Part shown: in pieces, positions 56,689 through 64,000 of the stretch
Numbering within the stretch: the stretch's first letter is position 1
Layout of the letters: every line of letters begins with the position of its first letter
Assembly (NCBI GenBank): GCA_019359505.1
Contig: JAHHHD010000006.1
Coordinates: 124,001-188,000, forward strand
From: Drouetiella hepatica Uher 2000/2452
GTDB lineage: Bacteria > Cyanobacteriota > Cyanobacteriia > Elainellales > Elainellaceae
Direction of reading: 5' to 3'
DNA length: 64,000 bases
The notes under the pieces: model-generated
What the model saw: only the letters and a program-made list of their open reading frames with translations
Told to the model about the DNA's origin: nothing
Database searches by the model: none
Made by a program: the position numbers and the translations under genes

Positions 56689-56710
56689 GCGCCCTCCCAA
56701 GGGAGAGCGC
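56689..56710 (-). terminator. Intrinsic terminator of psbA
   Basis: Read on the minus strand, GCGCTCTCCC-TT-GGGAGGGCGC is followed by TTTTTGATC: a GC-rich stem with one mismatch and a T tract, 36 bases after the psbA stop. Confidence 0.85.
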
Positions 56711-56745
56711 CTCAAAATCTAACTCAGGAGCCGACTGACCCGCCT

Positions 56746-57828
56746 CTAGCCGTTGATGGCAGGAGCAGTGATAGCCACAGGAGCCGCTTCACCCGCAGCC
56801 AAGTCCAACGGGAAGTTGTGAGCATTGCGCTCGTGCATCACTTCCATCCCCAAGTTCGCACGGTTCAAAATGTCTGCCCAGGTGGAGACCACGCGACCCT
56901 GCGAGTCGATGATGCTCTGGTTGAAGTTGAACCCGTTCAGGTTGAATGCCATTGTGCTGATGCCCAATGCCGTCATCCAGATACCCACCACTGGCCATGC
57001 ACCCAACAAGAAGTGCAAGCTGCGGGAGTTGTTGAATGAGGCGTATTGGAAGATCAACCGACCGAAGTAGCCGTGAGCCGCAACGATGTTGTAGGTCTCT
57101 TCTTCTTGTCCAAACTTGTAGCCGTAGTTCTGCGATTCGGTCTCGGTGGTCTCACGCACTAGGGAGGAGGTGACCAATGAACCGTGCATCGCACTGAACA
57201 ACGCACCACCAAACACACCTGCTACGCCCAACATGTGGAAGGGGTGCATCAGGATGTTGTGCTCAGCTTGGAACACGAACATGAAGTTGAAGGTGCCGGA
57301 GATACCCAAAGGCATGCCGTCAGAGAAGGAACCTTGTCCGATCGGGTAGATCAGGAAAACTGCGGTTGCGGCTGCAACAGGGGCAGAGTAAGCCACGCAG
57401 ATCCAAGGACGCATACCCAGACGGTAGGAAAGTTCCCATTCACGTCCCATGTAGCAGAAGACGCCAATCAGGAAGTGGAAAACCACCAACTGGTAAGGGC
57501 CGCCGTTGTACAGCCACTCGTCGAGTGAAGCTGCTTCCCAGATGGGGTAGAAGTGCAAGCCGATCGCGTTGGAGGAAGGAACGACTGCACCGGAGATGAT
57601 GTTGTTGCCGTACATCAAGGAGCCTGCAACAGGCTCACGGATGCCATCAATGTCGACAGGAGGCGCGGCGATGAAGGCGACGATGAAGCAGATGGTGGCG
57701 GAGATCAGGGTGGGGATCATCAGGACGCCGAACCAGCCGATGTAGAGGCGGTTGTCGGTGGAGGTGACCCACTCGCAGAACCGCGCCCACAGGTTAGCGC
57801 TTTCGCGCTGCTGTAGTGTAGTTGTCAT
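56746..57828 (-). CDS. psbA: Photosystem II D1 protein
   Basis: 360 aa reaction-centre subunit. Redox and ligand sites are present: Tyr161 region ([15 protein letters not shown] upstream of His198 in [10 protein letters not shown]), His215/Ser264 region ([31 protein letters not shown]), His272, and the Mn-binding tail [13 protein letters not shown] followed by a 16-residue extension to be cleaved by CtpA. Residue 130 is Glu (CYMGREWEL), the marker of high-light D1 forms. Monocistronic, with its own promoter and terminator. Other psbA copies are expected elsewhere. Confidence 0.98.
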   Translation of the reverse strand: MTTTLQQRESANLWARFCEWVTSTDNRLYIGWFGVLMIPTLISATICFIVAFIAAPPVDIDGIREPVAGSLMYGNNIISGAVVPSSNAIGLHFYPIWEAASLDEWLYNGGPYQLVVFHFLIGVFCYMGREWELSYRLGMRPWICVAYSAPVAAATAVFLIYPIGQGSFSDGMPLGISGTFNFMFVFQAEHNILMHPFHMLGVAGVFGGALFSAMHGSLVTSSLVRETTETESQNYGYKFGQEEETYNIVAAHGYFGRLIFQYASFNNSRSLHFLLGAWPVVGIWMTALGISTMAFNLNGFNFNQSIIDSQGRVVSTWADILNRANLGMEVMHERNAHNFPLDLAAGEAAPVAITAPAING

Positions 57829-57889
57829 GGTTGATGAGTGCTTGGATAAATTTGCTTGAGATGATGTAGGGTTTTCCGCCCATGGAATT

Positions 57890-57918
57890 AATGTAACGGT
57901 TTCTTTGAGATTTGTAAA
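57890..57918 (-). promoter_or_regulatory. psbA promoter
   Basis: On the minus strand TTTACA (57918-57913), 17 bases, TACATT (57895-57890): a sigma-70-type -35/-10 pair, about 60 bases before the ATG. TTTACA is also the -35 box used by well-studied cyanobacterial psbA genes. Confidence 0.7.
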
Positions 57919-57975
57919 GCAATCTTCTCAGATTTTCACTTTCCTTAAGATTTAATGGTTAACCGATCGCCCTTT

Positions 57976-58326
57976 TCATCCGGGTGGCCACTGCATCTGA
58001 CGACCGCCCAAAAGGTGCAAATGCAGGTGGTGTACGGTCTGTCCGCCATCTTCGCCAGTGTTGATCACCACACGGTAGCCCTTGGCAAGTTCAAGCTGCT
58101 CTGCCACACGCTTAACAGTCAGCAACAAATGGCCTATCAGAGCATGGTCTTTAGATTCAGCATCAGACAGTTGGGCGATCGGCTCTTTGGGAATGATCAG
58201 CACATGCACCGGAGCCTGAGGATTAACATCCCGGAAGGCGAGACAGAGATTATCTTCATAGACAATCTCTGCTGGAATTTCACGCCGGATAATTTTGCCA
58301 AAGATAGTGTCTACCTTTTCACTCAT
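57976..58326 (-). CDS. HIT-family nucleotide-binding hydrolase (HINT type)
   Basis: 116 aa from ATG 58326 ([25 protein letters not shown]); a second start at 58341 adds MSEAS. The histidine triad is [12 protein letters not shown], preceded by [33 protein letters not shown] is typical of HINT phosphoramidases that cleave AMP-lysine or AMP-amidates. Cytoplasmic. Confidence 0.94.
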   Translation of the reverse strand: MSEKVDTIFGKIIRREIPAEIVYEDNLCLAFRDVNPQAPVHVLIIPKEPIAQLSDAESKDHALIGHLLLTVKRVAEQLELAKGYRVVINTGEDGGQTVHHLHLHLLGGRQMQWPPG

Positions 58327-58661
58327 AGAAGCCTCACTCATAAACTTAGTTCACAATTTAGTTCACAAAATGAAATCGAAAATGTTCTCATTTGCTGTAA
58401 TTCTAAGGGGAGAGTAGGTACAGTAACTCTGCTCGCCCAGAATGATTTAGCATTTCAATGTTGTCCTTGCGACCTGTTGTAGTGCCATGGTTTGAGCAAA
58501 TTGATTGACCTTCTCAAATTTGCGATGAGTGCTTGAAGCTCTTTGGCTGTAAACAACAGTTCGAGAGCTTTTTTGTTGCTTTATCCTTTTGTTGCTTCAT
58601 CCTTTTGCATTGGGCACTCTAGCCACTGAAAGCCCTGTGCCGAAGCGCACAACGAAAGAAT
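58327..58661. other. Spacer containing the left copy of the comM upstream region
   Basis: No gene. From 58545 on it matches the sequence before the intact comM (62109 on), with an extra internal doubling of TTTGTTGCTT / TTTGTTGCTTCATCC. Confidence 0.7.
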
Positions 58662-58740
58662 ATGCTTGCAAAAGTTTGGAGTGCCGCTCTAGTCGGAATT
58701 GATGCCATCAAAGTGGGGGTAGAGGTCGATATTGCAGGTG
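58545..58740 (+). repeat. Left copy of duplicated comM 5-prime region
   Basis: GGCTGTAAACAACA, GCTTTTTTGTTG, ATTGGGCACTCTAG, GCTGAAAGC-like text and then ATGCTTGC...AAAGTTTGGAG are shared in order with 62109-62284. The two copies differ by many substitutions, so the duplication is not recent or arose from recombination with a relative. Confidence 0.85.
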
Positions 58741-58808
58741 AACTAACGGGATTTGTCGCACAGCGACAAGAAGATTACCTGTTTTTGAGCGAAGTGTCCT
58801 TAAGATAG
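58662..58808 (+). pseudogene. Internally deleted comM 5-prime duplicate
   Basis: ATG 58662 encodes 48 residues: MLAKVWSAALVGIDAIKVGV then EVDIAGE, all as in the intact ComM, then a non-homologous LTGFVAQRQ, then EDYLFLSEVSLR and a stop. EDYLFL.EVSL matches residues about 101-112 of the intact protein. So about 221 bases of the gene are missing and replaced with 29 bases that contain the small palindrome TTGTCGC-ACA-GCGACAA. The rest of the gene is absent because the island begins here. Confidence 0.85.
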
Positions 58809-59267
58809 CAGTCTGAGATCAGTTGTAAGCATATTGGTACTCCCAGAAGCAGTCGATTGGATTGGTATCAAAATAAGGACAGCCTAATGCCCGATGCCTG
58901 ATGCCCATTGGAAACTACAATAGGGGAGAACATAATCACCTATTACTTATAATTAAATCGCTGTAATGCTTGCTGTATGGTGGTCATGCTTTGTTTAAAT
59001 TTTCTATAGAGGGAAAAATAATTGTATACTATGGCATACTCCCATACAGATAAAGTCAGATTGGTATTCTGTATAATTATCCTCAGAAGTCAAAGTTATT
59101 TTTAATGTAGGATTATTGTCCAATTCATGGGGAACATATAGGGATTTTCTCATACGCACTTTAGCTCTGTGTTATTTTTAACAGCTAGAGTCTTGAGATT
59201 GTGTACTTCGCCTAAAATCCACGTACTTTGCGCAAAGCCTTTGAGAAAACCAAGCACTGTATACTGT
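58809..59267. other. Left flank of the island, no gene
   Basis: 459 AT-rich bases. A doubled GATGCC (CCCGATGCCTGATGCCCATTGG, about 58888-58910) and several TTGGTAT/TTGGTACT fragments are visible. No ORF I would support; presumably holds the promoter of the island operon. Confidence 0.6.
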
Positions 59268-60245
59268 ATGACCATTTCTACAAGTGAACTTCTCGCTCTT
59301 CTGAATGAGTTTATTAGCGAGAACCAACTTAGGCTATCGCAGCATACTTTTATTGCAAGCGAAAGGCACAAAGATGTGAAGGAATGCCTGATGCATTTAG
59401 AAGGCATAGTGGGCAGAAATGAAGAAAATATTAAGAAACTGACAAATCCTCCACTTATCCCTGATAAGAGAGTATTGGGAAAAAAGCTAGCTGACAGTTT
59501 GAGCCAGTTAGAACAGTATTTGTACTCTACGTTCAAAGACGCCTGTGAGGTTGCATTCGATTATGTAGCGAAGTTCTTTAAAGATAGATCGTTTGTACTA
59601 CCAAGGGTCTGTGTAAAAGTCATTGCGGGCGACCAGCTCGTGGTTTTATTTCGCCGCCCAGAACTTCAAATTCAAAGCTTAAACATATCTACTGATGGCA
59701 ATACAGCATTTGAAAAAATTGCAGCAGGTGCAGACTACTTTATTTGTAATGATATTCCGGAAAGTGTTGAGAACGGGGGATATCAAAATGTAAGGCTTAT
59801 CAAAGAGAAGGTTCTAGAGTTTAACAAGTCAGATTTCCGAAACTCTTTCTTGTACGACGACGAAATAGATGATGCAAGTAGGGCTTGGCGTGAATGTTGG
59901 AAGGAAATAGTTGTAGTTGAGGGAAATAGTCAGAGGACGATGCAACCTCCATTAGATAGTTGCTACAAATCTATTCTTGTTATCCCTATGTCTTTGGAGA
60001 CGGGTAAGTTAGACGAGGCATTTGTATCACACTTCAACATTTCTACTGAATCAGGCAGAGCAATTTTTGGTTTCGTATCTTTTGACCATCGACATGTGGA
60101 TTTTTTTGACGAAACTCTTGATGTCGCCTTTGGATACATTTTAGCCGATATACTATCGCTTTATCTGATTCAGCAATTAACTTATACGCAGTACTCGTCA
60201 ATATATTACCAAGCAGCAACTTTACTAAGTCATCTAGGTCATTAA
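59268..60245 (+). CDS. Island gene A: unknown protein, possible GAF-like domain
   Basis: ATG 59268 (MTISTSELLALLNEFISENQL), 325 aa; the frame extends to 59169 but without a better start. Residues 1-100 are helical and charged. The C-terminal half has SILVIPMSLETGKLDEAFVS, GRAIFGFVSFDHRHVDFFDE and TLDVAFGYILADILSLYLIQQL, a pattern like the last strands and helix of GAF domains. No signal peptide or membrane helix. I do not recognise a named family. AT-richer than its neighbours, no GCGATCGC. First gene of the presumed island operon, 19 bases before gene B. Confidence 0.8.
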   Translation: MTISTSELLALLNEFISENQLRLSQHTFIASERHKDVKECLMHLEGIVGRNEENIKKLTNPPLIPDKRVLGKKLADSLSQLEQYLYSTFKDACEVAFDYVAKFFKDRSFVLPRVCVKVIAGDQLVVLFRRPELQIQSLNISTDGNTAFEKIAAGADYFICNDIPESVENGGYQNVRLIKEKVLEFNKSDFRNSFLYDDEIDDASRAWRECWKEIVVVEGNSQRTMQPPLDSCYKSILVIPMSLETGKLDEAFVSHFNISTESGRAIFGFVSFDHRHVDFFDETLDVAFGYILADILSLYLIQQLTYTQYSSIYYQAATLLSHLGH

Positions 60246-60264
60246 TCTATTCTAAGGCTCAACT

Positions 60265-60855
60265 ATGTGGGGTATTAATACCATCAGAACGCTGGCAGAC
60301 AAGGAACTGGCAAGTAAAGCTTCAGGATATCAGCAAGCTAAAGTCCCTCCACCATTGTGTAAAAGTATTACACCTGTGAGTTTTGGAATAAGCAGATTTC
60401 AAGCCAAGATAAAACTACACGATCATCAAAATCTTTCTGTCCACAAGCCTTTGCAACCTAGCTCTTCTAGTTATTACGTGCATCAGCTTGCCAACCCATC
60501 AAGAATGGAAGAATTGAACTTTATTGTAAGTTCTTTAAACAAATCGACTACACAAGCTGTGCGCGGAAGCGTTATCCATTCGTATTCCTCAGATAAGCTT
60601 CCTTATTCAAACAAAGAAGAGCAGGATTATCTTGAGAATCAATCTAAGCTTTTCAAGGAAAAGCTTCCTGAGCTGGTTAAAGACTATCCTAACAAATATG
60701 TTCTTTTTGAAAATGGCTTAGTTCTTCTTAGTCACGATGATGAAGCTACTCTAATGAAAACTGCTTATGGGACAATGGGTTTAAGACCTTTATTTGTAAG
60801 AAAAGTTCTTAAAGAAGAACCCAAATTTACCATTTGGACACCGTTAATCTGTTAA
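60265..60855 (+). CDS. Island gene B: DUF5678-like small protein
   Basis: 196 aa. Residues 1-115 are Ser/Lys/Pro-rich and probably disordered. The C-terminal part, ELVKDYPNKYVLFENGLVLLSHDD, then EATLMKTAYGTMGLRPLFVRKV, resembles the DUF5678 pattern (KYV...DG.V..S.D...ALM..A...G..PLFVRKV), from memory. Such domains are often encoded beside retropepsin-like proteases, as here (gene C follows). No enzymatic residues are evident; an inhibitor, substrate or adaptor of the protease are the options. Confidence 0.75.
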   Translation: MWGINTIRTLADKELASKASGYQQAKVPPPLCKSITPVSFGISRFQAKIKLHDHQNLSVHKPLQPSSSSYYVHQLANPSRMEELNFIVSSLNKSTTQAVRGSVIHSYSSDKLPYSNKEEQDYLENQSKLFKEKLPELVKDYPNKYVLFENGLVLLSHDDEATLMKTAYGTMGLRPLFVRKVLKEEPKFTIWTPLIC

Positions 60856-60877
60856 AGTTTGGTAGAGTTCACAGTTC

Positions 60878-61381
60878 TTGTATGTACTCAGTAGTTCGTT
60901 AAACAAATTCACAGTGAAAACTAGCACTTATTCATACAGTAGAGTGAACTCCAAGATCCCATCAGTCCCTTATGTAGCTCTTGAACTGAAAAGTATTGAA
61001 AACCCTGAGTTCAAGGTTCTGATTGATAATGCTCTATTGGATACAGGCTCGTGCATAACACTCATACCTCTAGGCTTATTAGAGGAAGTTGAAGCTAGAC
61101 CAACTGGGAGTAATGAAGTAATCAATGGGATAAGTGGTGAATTAATTGTAAGAAATTATTGGACTACCGTTGTTTTCAACGGGTGCGAGATATCACTAAC
61201 AGCAAGAGCTTGGAATGGAGAAGTCACAATTATTGGTAGAGACTTAATCAATAGATATCGTATTGATTTTAATGGACCCAACGAGAAACTTACTATTCAT
61301 ACAGGCGGAGACCAGAGCAGAAGTTGGTTGGGTAGATTTTTGAGCACCTTATTCACATTATTCAGTTACTTGACTATTTAG
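60878..61381 (+). CDS. Island gene C: retropepsin-like aspartic protease
   Basis: About 155-167 aa: TTG 60878 or, more likely, GTG 60914 (VKTSTYSYSRVNSK). Active-site motif ALLDTGSCITLIP (D-T-G), then the flap-side text EVINGISGELIVRNYW and the second family motif VTIIGRDLINRYRIDFNG. This is the single-lobe, dimerising clan AA type. The C-terminal WLGRFLSTLFTLFSYLTI is hydrophobic/amphipathic and could attach the enzyme to a membrane. Its last bases overlap gene D (convergent) by 4. Confidence 0.82.
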   Translation: MYVLSSSLNKFTVKTSTYSYSRVNSKIPSVPYVALELKSIENPEFKVLIDNALLDTGSCITLIPLGLLEEVEARPTGSNEVINGISGELIVRNYWTTVVFNGCEISLTARAWNGEVTIIGRDLINRYRIDFNGPNEKLTIHTGGDQSRSWLGRFLSTLFTLFSYLTI

Positions 61382-61794
61382 GTCGCTTTGCCTCCTATCA
61401 GTCCTAAAATAGCTCCAAATCCCATTTTCCAAGTAGTAGAACACGTTTCGAAGAGCTGTTTTTGATACTCGGACAATTCACGATTAGAAGAAAATATAGC
61501 GATTGCGGTCACAATGAGTAACGAAACTATTGTTAGGGCTAAGGCTGATAGAAAAGCCAGCTTGAATATAGGTCCAATAGACACAGAGTTACGAACTTTG
61601 ACAATTTCGTTCTGAGGTGGCAGAAGCTCTTCTTCTGGGTTTTGACTGTCTTGGCTATTCTGCTTGCCCACTTTTTTAGCTACGTAAACATTAATTTTGT
61701 TTGACGAATTAGAGCGAACAAGTAATGTTGTGTCGAAGGGTTTTTTGAAAGTTTCTCTTAGAATTTTTAAGCAATCGCTAAAAAAAGAACTCAT
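61378..61794 (-). CDS. Island gene D: two-helix membrane protein
   Basis: ATG 61794 (MSSFFSDCLKILRETFKK), with GAGG 6 bases upstream; 138 aa. A soluble N-terminal part (DTTLLVRSNSSNKINVYVAKK), a charged linker, a strong helix (IFKLAFLSALALTIVSLLIVTAIAIF), then ELSEYQKQLFETCSTTWKMGFGAILGLIGGKAT, a second Gly-rich hydrophobic end. This ending recurs in small bacterial membrane proteins that I cannot name. Convergent with and overlapping the protease gene by 4 bases. Confidence 0.75.
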   Translation of the reverse strand: MSSFFSDCLKILRETFKKPFDTTLLVRSNSSNKINVYVAKKVGKQNSQDSQNPEEELLPPQNEIVKVRNSVSIGPIFKLAFLSALALTIVSLLIVTAIAIFSSNRELSEYQKQLFETCSTTWKMGFGAILGLIGGKAT

Positions 61795-62205
61795 AAGCAC
61801 CTCTTGTGTTTCCTTGCCAATAACAGCATATTATCACTGGTATCAGCTCTCTTGTGACTTAAATAGGATTGGCAAGTTGAACCGCTCATACTAATTTTAT
61901 ATAAAACTGCATAAAATACGAGGAGCTGAAACCCTAGTCAGTTAAGGAGATTATTCTGTGCAGCCTTACAGAAAATTGGTATTAGCGTGCTCTCATCGGG
62001 ATTAGAAAGTATCGTAAGCTATCTCGTAGCCTTCCTATGTGATCGAAGCTTTCTAGCTCAGCAAGCCTCATGTTGAAATAAAATTCATGATAAGAATTGC
62101 TTCTTTCTGGCTGTAAACAACAATTTGAGGGCTTTTTTGTTGTTTCAATATCTTATATTGGGCACTCTAGACGCTGAAAGCACTGCACCATAGAGTACGA
62201 CAAAC
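61795..62205. other. Right flank of the island and comM leader
   Basis: No gene. AT-rich to about 62108, then the right copy of the duplicated comM upstream region. Confidence 0.65.
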
Positions 62206-62284
62206 ATGCTTGCCAAAGTTTGGAGCGCCGCCCTAGTTGGAATTGATGCTATCAAAGTAGGGGTAGAGGTCGATATTGCAGGTG
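62109..62284 (+). repeat. Right copy of duplicated comM 5-prime region
   Basis: Counterpart of 58545-58740: GGCTGTAAACAACA, GGGCTTTTTTGTTG, ATTGGGCACTCTAGACGCTG, then the first codons of the intact comM. The two copies flank the island as direct repeats about 3.5 kb apart. Confidence 0.85.
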
Positions 62285-63732
62285 GGTTGCCCGGAATTGT
62301 GGTAGTAGGTTTACCCGACACAGCAGTTCAAGAAAGCCGAGAGCGGGTGAAGGCAGCGCTGAAAAATGCGAGCTATGCCTTTCCGATGCGTAAGATTGTC
62401 ATTAACCTAACTCCTGCCGATCTGAGAAAGGAAGGCCCTAGCTTTGATCTGCCTATCAGCGTCGGGATTTTAGCGGCTTCTGAACAAGTGAACCCGCAGC
62501 TCTTGGAAGATTACCTGTTCTTAGGGGAAGTCTCTTTAGATGGCGGACTACGACCTGTTGCAGGAGTGGTGGCGATCGCAGCCACAGCCTATCAGCTTGG
62601 CATCAAAGGGCTGATTGTGCCGATTGACAACGCTCGCGAAGCTGCCGTAGTCGAAGGATTGGAAGTTTATGGGTTTCAGCACCTTTCAGAAGTGGCAGAT
62701 TTTCTCAATCATCCCAGCCACCATCAGCCGACACGAATCAATGGTGCGGAAGAACTGGCGCGATCGCGCTTCCAAGGGCTTGATCTCAAGGATGTTAAAG
62801 GTCAAGCTCAAGCTCGGCGTGCATTAGAAATAGCCGCTGCTGGAGGACACAACCTGATTTTTGTTGGGCCGCCTGGAAGTGGTAAAACAATGCTGGCAAG
62901 GCGGTTGCCGGGAATTTTGCCGCCGCTAACCTTCGAGGAAGCGCTGGAGGTGACACAAATTCACTCTGTCGCTGGACTGCTGAAAGATAAGGGATCTCTG
63001 GTGAGCGATCGCCCTTTTCGCAGCCCTCATCATTCAGCTTCCGGCCCGTCGTTGGTGGGGGGCGGCAGTTTTCCGCGACCGGGAGAAATTTCGCTGGCAC
63101 ATCGGGGTGTTCTATTTCTTGATGAGTTGACAGAATTTAAGCGGGACGTGCTGGAGTTTCTGCGTCAGCCGTTAGAGGACGGACATGTCACCATTTCTCG
63201 CACAAGGCAATCGGTCTCCTTCCCAGCAAAATTCACTCTGGTTGCCAGCACCAATCCCTGTCCCTGCGGCTATTTTGGCGATACAGTTCAGCCTTGCACC
63301 TGTTCGCCCCGGCATCGAGAGCAGTATTGGGCAAAACTCTCAGGCCCGTTGATGGACAGAATTGATTTGCAGGTAGCGGTAAATCGGCTGAAGCCTGAAG
63401 AGATTACGCAACAAAGCCTAGGCGAGGAATCAGAAAATATTCGACTACGGGTGCAGCAGGCAAGAGTGAGGGCGGGCGATCGCTTCCAGAACGAAACGCT
63501 GCATTGCAACGCCGAGATGCAGGGACGGCATCTGCGCCAGTGGTGTAGGTTAGAGGATGCAACCCGCATTTTGCTAGAAAACGCAATTCGCAGAATGGGG
63601 CTGTCAGCAAGAGCCACCGATCGCATTCTCAAAGTGTCACGAACGATCGCTGATTTAGAGGGCAGCGAAAACTTACAGACGGCTCATGTCGCAGAAGCCA
63701 TTCAGTATCGGACGATCGATCGAATGCAGTAA
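62206..63732 (+). CDS. comM: ComM/YifB-type AAA+ helicase (Mg-chelatase-like)
   Basis: 508 aa. N-terminal Lon-type domain (GIDAIKVGVEVDIAGGLPGIVVVGLPD, GPSFDLPISVGILAAS), Walker A VGPPGSGKTMLARRLPG, Walker B GVLFLDELTEF, Zn-like Cys in NPCPCGYFGDTVQPCTCSP, and a C-terminal Mg-chelatase-like domain (GLSARATDRILKVSRTIADL). ComM promotes branch migration during natural transformation. Full length and intact, so the upstream island restored or preserved the gene by duplicating its start. Confidence 0.95.
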   Translation: MLAKVWSAALVGIDAIKVGVEVDIAGGLPGIVVVGLPDTAVQESRERVKAALKNASYAFPMRKIVINLTPADLRKEGPSFDLPISVGILAASEQVNPQLLEDYLFLGEVSLDGGLRPVAGVVAIAATAYQLGIKGLIVPIDNAREAAVVEGLEVYGFQHLSEVADFLNHPSHHQPTRINGAEELARSRFQGLDLKDVKGQAQARRALEIAAAGGHNLIFVGPPGSGKTMLARRLPGILPPLTFEEALEVTQIHSVAGLLKDKGSLVSDRPFRSPHHSASGPSLVGGGSFPRPGEISLAHRGVLFLDELTEFKRDVLEFLRQPLEDGHVTISRTRQSVSFPAKFTLVASTNPCPCGYFGDTVQPCTCSPRHREQYWAKLSGPLMDRIDLQVAVNRLKPEEITQQSLGEESENIRLRVQQARVRAGDRFQNETLHCNAEMQGRHLRQWCRLEDATRILLENAIRRMGLSARATDRILKVSRTIADLEGSENLQTAHVAEAIQYRTIDRMQ

Positions 63733-63801
63733 GGCTAATTGCTGTGAGAGCGTGAATCTGAGATTTAACTCAGTATGGCACTACGTGATTGAGTTAGGAC
63801 A

Positions 63802-63848
63802 GGTTATTTTTTGAGAGCCGCGCGGAGCGCGGCTCTCAAAAAATAACC
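63802..63848 (+). terminator. Hairpin after comM
   Basis: A 22-bp perfect stem (63802-63823 with 63827-63848), loop GGA, with a T run in the left arm. 70 bases after the comM stop. Confidence 0.7.
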
Positions 63849-64000
63849 CATTGGATCTAAGCGCGCAGCGCCATACCCTGTTCGGAAAAAACGACTTATG
63901 CTATTCCAGTAAACCGAACTTATACATCCTGAGACTTCACTACACTAAAGGCACATCGGTGAACGATGTGTAAACGCTATAAGTCGAGTTCAAAGGTGAT
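63849..64000. other. Right window edge, no gene seen
   Basis: 152 bases without a recognisable gene. A small stem CACATCG-GTGAA-CGATGTG lies at 63952-63970. Confidence 0.5.

Noticed and set aside
59150-59536. 128-codon minus-strand ORF over island gene A
   Set aside because: Gene A on the plus strand is longer, lies in a compact operon and has a more protein-like composition; the antisense frame shows no recognisable domain.

Overview
This window is cyanobacterial chromosome. It carries a complete phycocyanin rod operon with bilin reductase pcyA, photosystem II psbA, a ferredoxin-dependent nitrate assimilation cluster (nirA-nrtABCD-narB), several protein families found mainly in cyanobacteria (DUF1825, DUF2811, DUF3122, DUF4168), and a very high density of the octamer GCGATCGC (HIP1). 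The gene set and the many intergenic repeats suggest a non-picoplanktonic, probably filamentous or Leptolyngbya-like lineage, but the genus cannot be fixed from sequence alone.

Layout. 0-10 kb: a TPR protein cut by the left edge, DUF3122, valS with an unusual hydrophobic insert, a transglutaminase-like protein, monocistronic groEL behind a CIRCE operator, DUF1825 and an HD hydrolase. 10-20 kb: nitrate assimilation on the minus strand, with a GTAN8TAC NtcA-type site in front of nirA. 20-30 kb: a divergent HEAT-repeat protein, hemJ, DUF2811, a 650-bp gap with four DnaA-box-like motifs, a GGDEF/EAL protein, an alpha/beta hydrolase, a ParA-type ATPase with a coiled-coil partner resembling the carboxysome positioning pair McdA/McdB, the remains of a toxin-antitoxin pair and of an IS630-type transposase, and a CDF-like transporter. 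30-38 kb: pfkB-type kinase, DUF4168, inositol-phosphatase family, PucC-like carrier, proC and sepF, then a 1-kb gene-free stretch. 38-45 kb: GNAT, Nudix, a lumenal-type secreted protein, tRNA-Cys, then pcyA-cpcB-cpcA-cpcC-cpcC-cpcD (minus strand). 45-58 kb: a three-gene phosphorelay, a MarR regulator facing a small DMT exporter across repeated operators, a GvpV-like protein, a two-RCK channel-like protein, folE, an SDR, accA, psbA and a HIT protein. 58.5-63.7 kb: comM (yifB).

The most unusual locus is 58.5-62.3 kb. The promoter and first codons of comM are duplicated; the left copy is a 48-codon wreck, the right copy begins the intact gene, and between them lies a 3.3-kb AT-richer island without GCGATCGC sites. 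It carries a possible GAF-like protein, a small DUF5678-like protein, a retropepsin-like aspartic protease and a convergent two-helix membrane protein. I regard this as the best candidate for an undescribed system.

Intergenic regions are crowded with long, often perfect inverted repeats whose stems differ in sequence but share one architecture, plus a 95-bp MITE-like family present as two full and two partial copies, and two arrays of G-rich/C-rich heptamer-octamer repeats.
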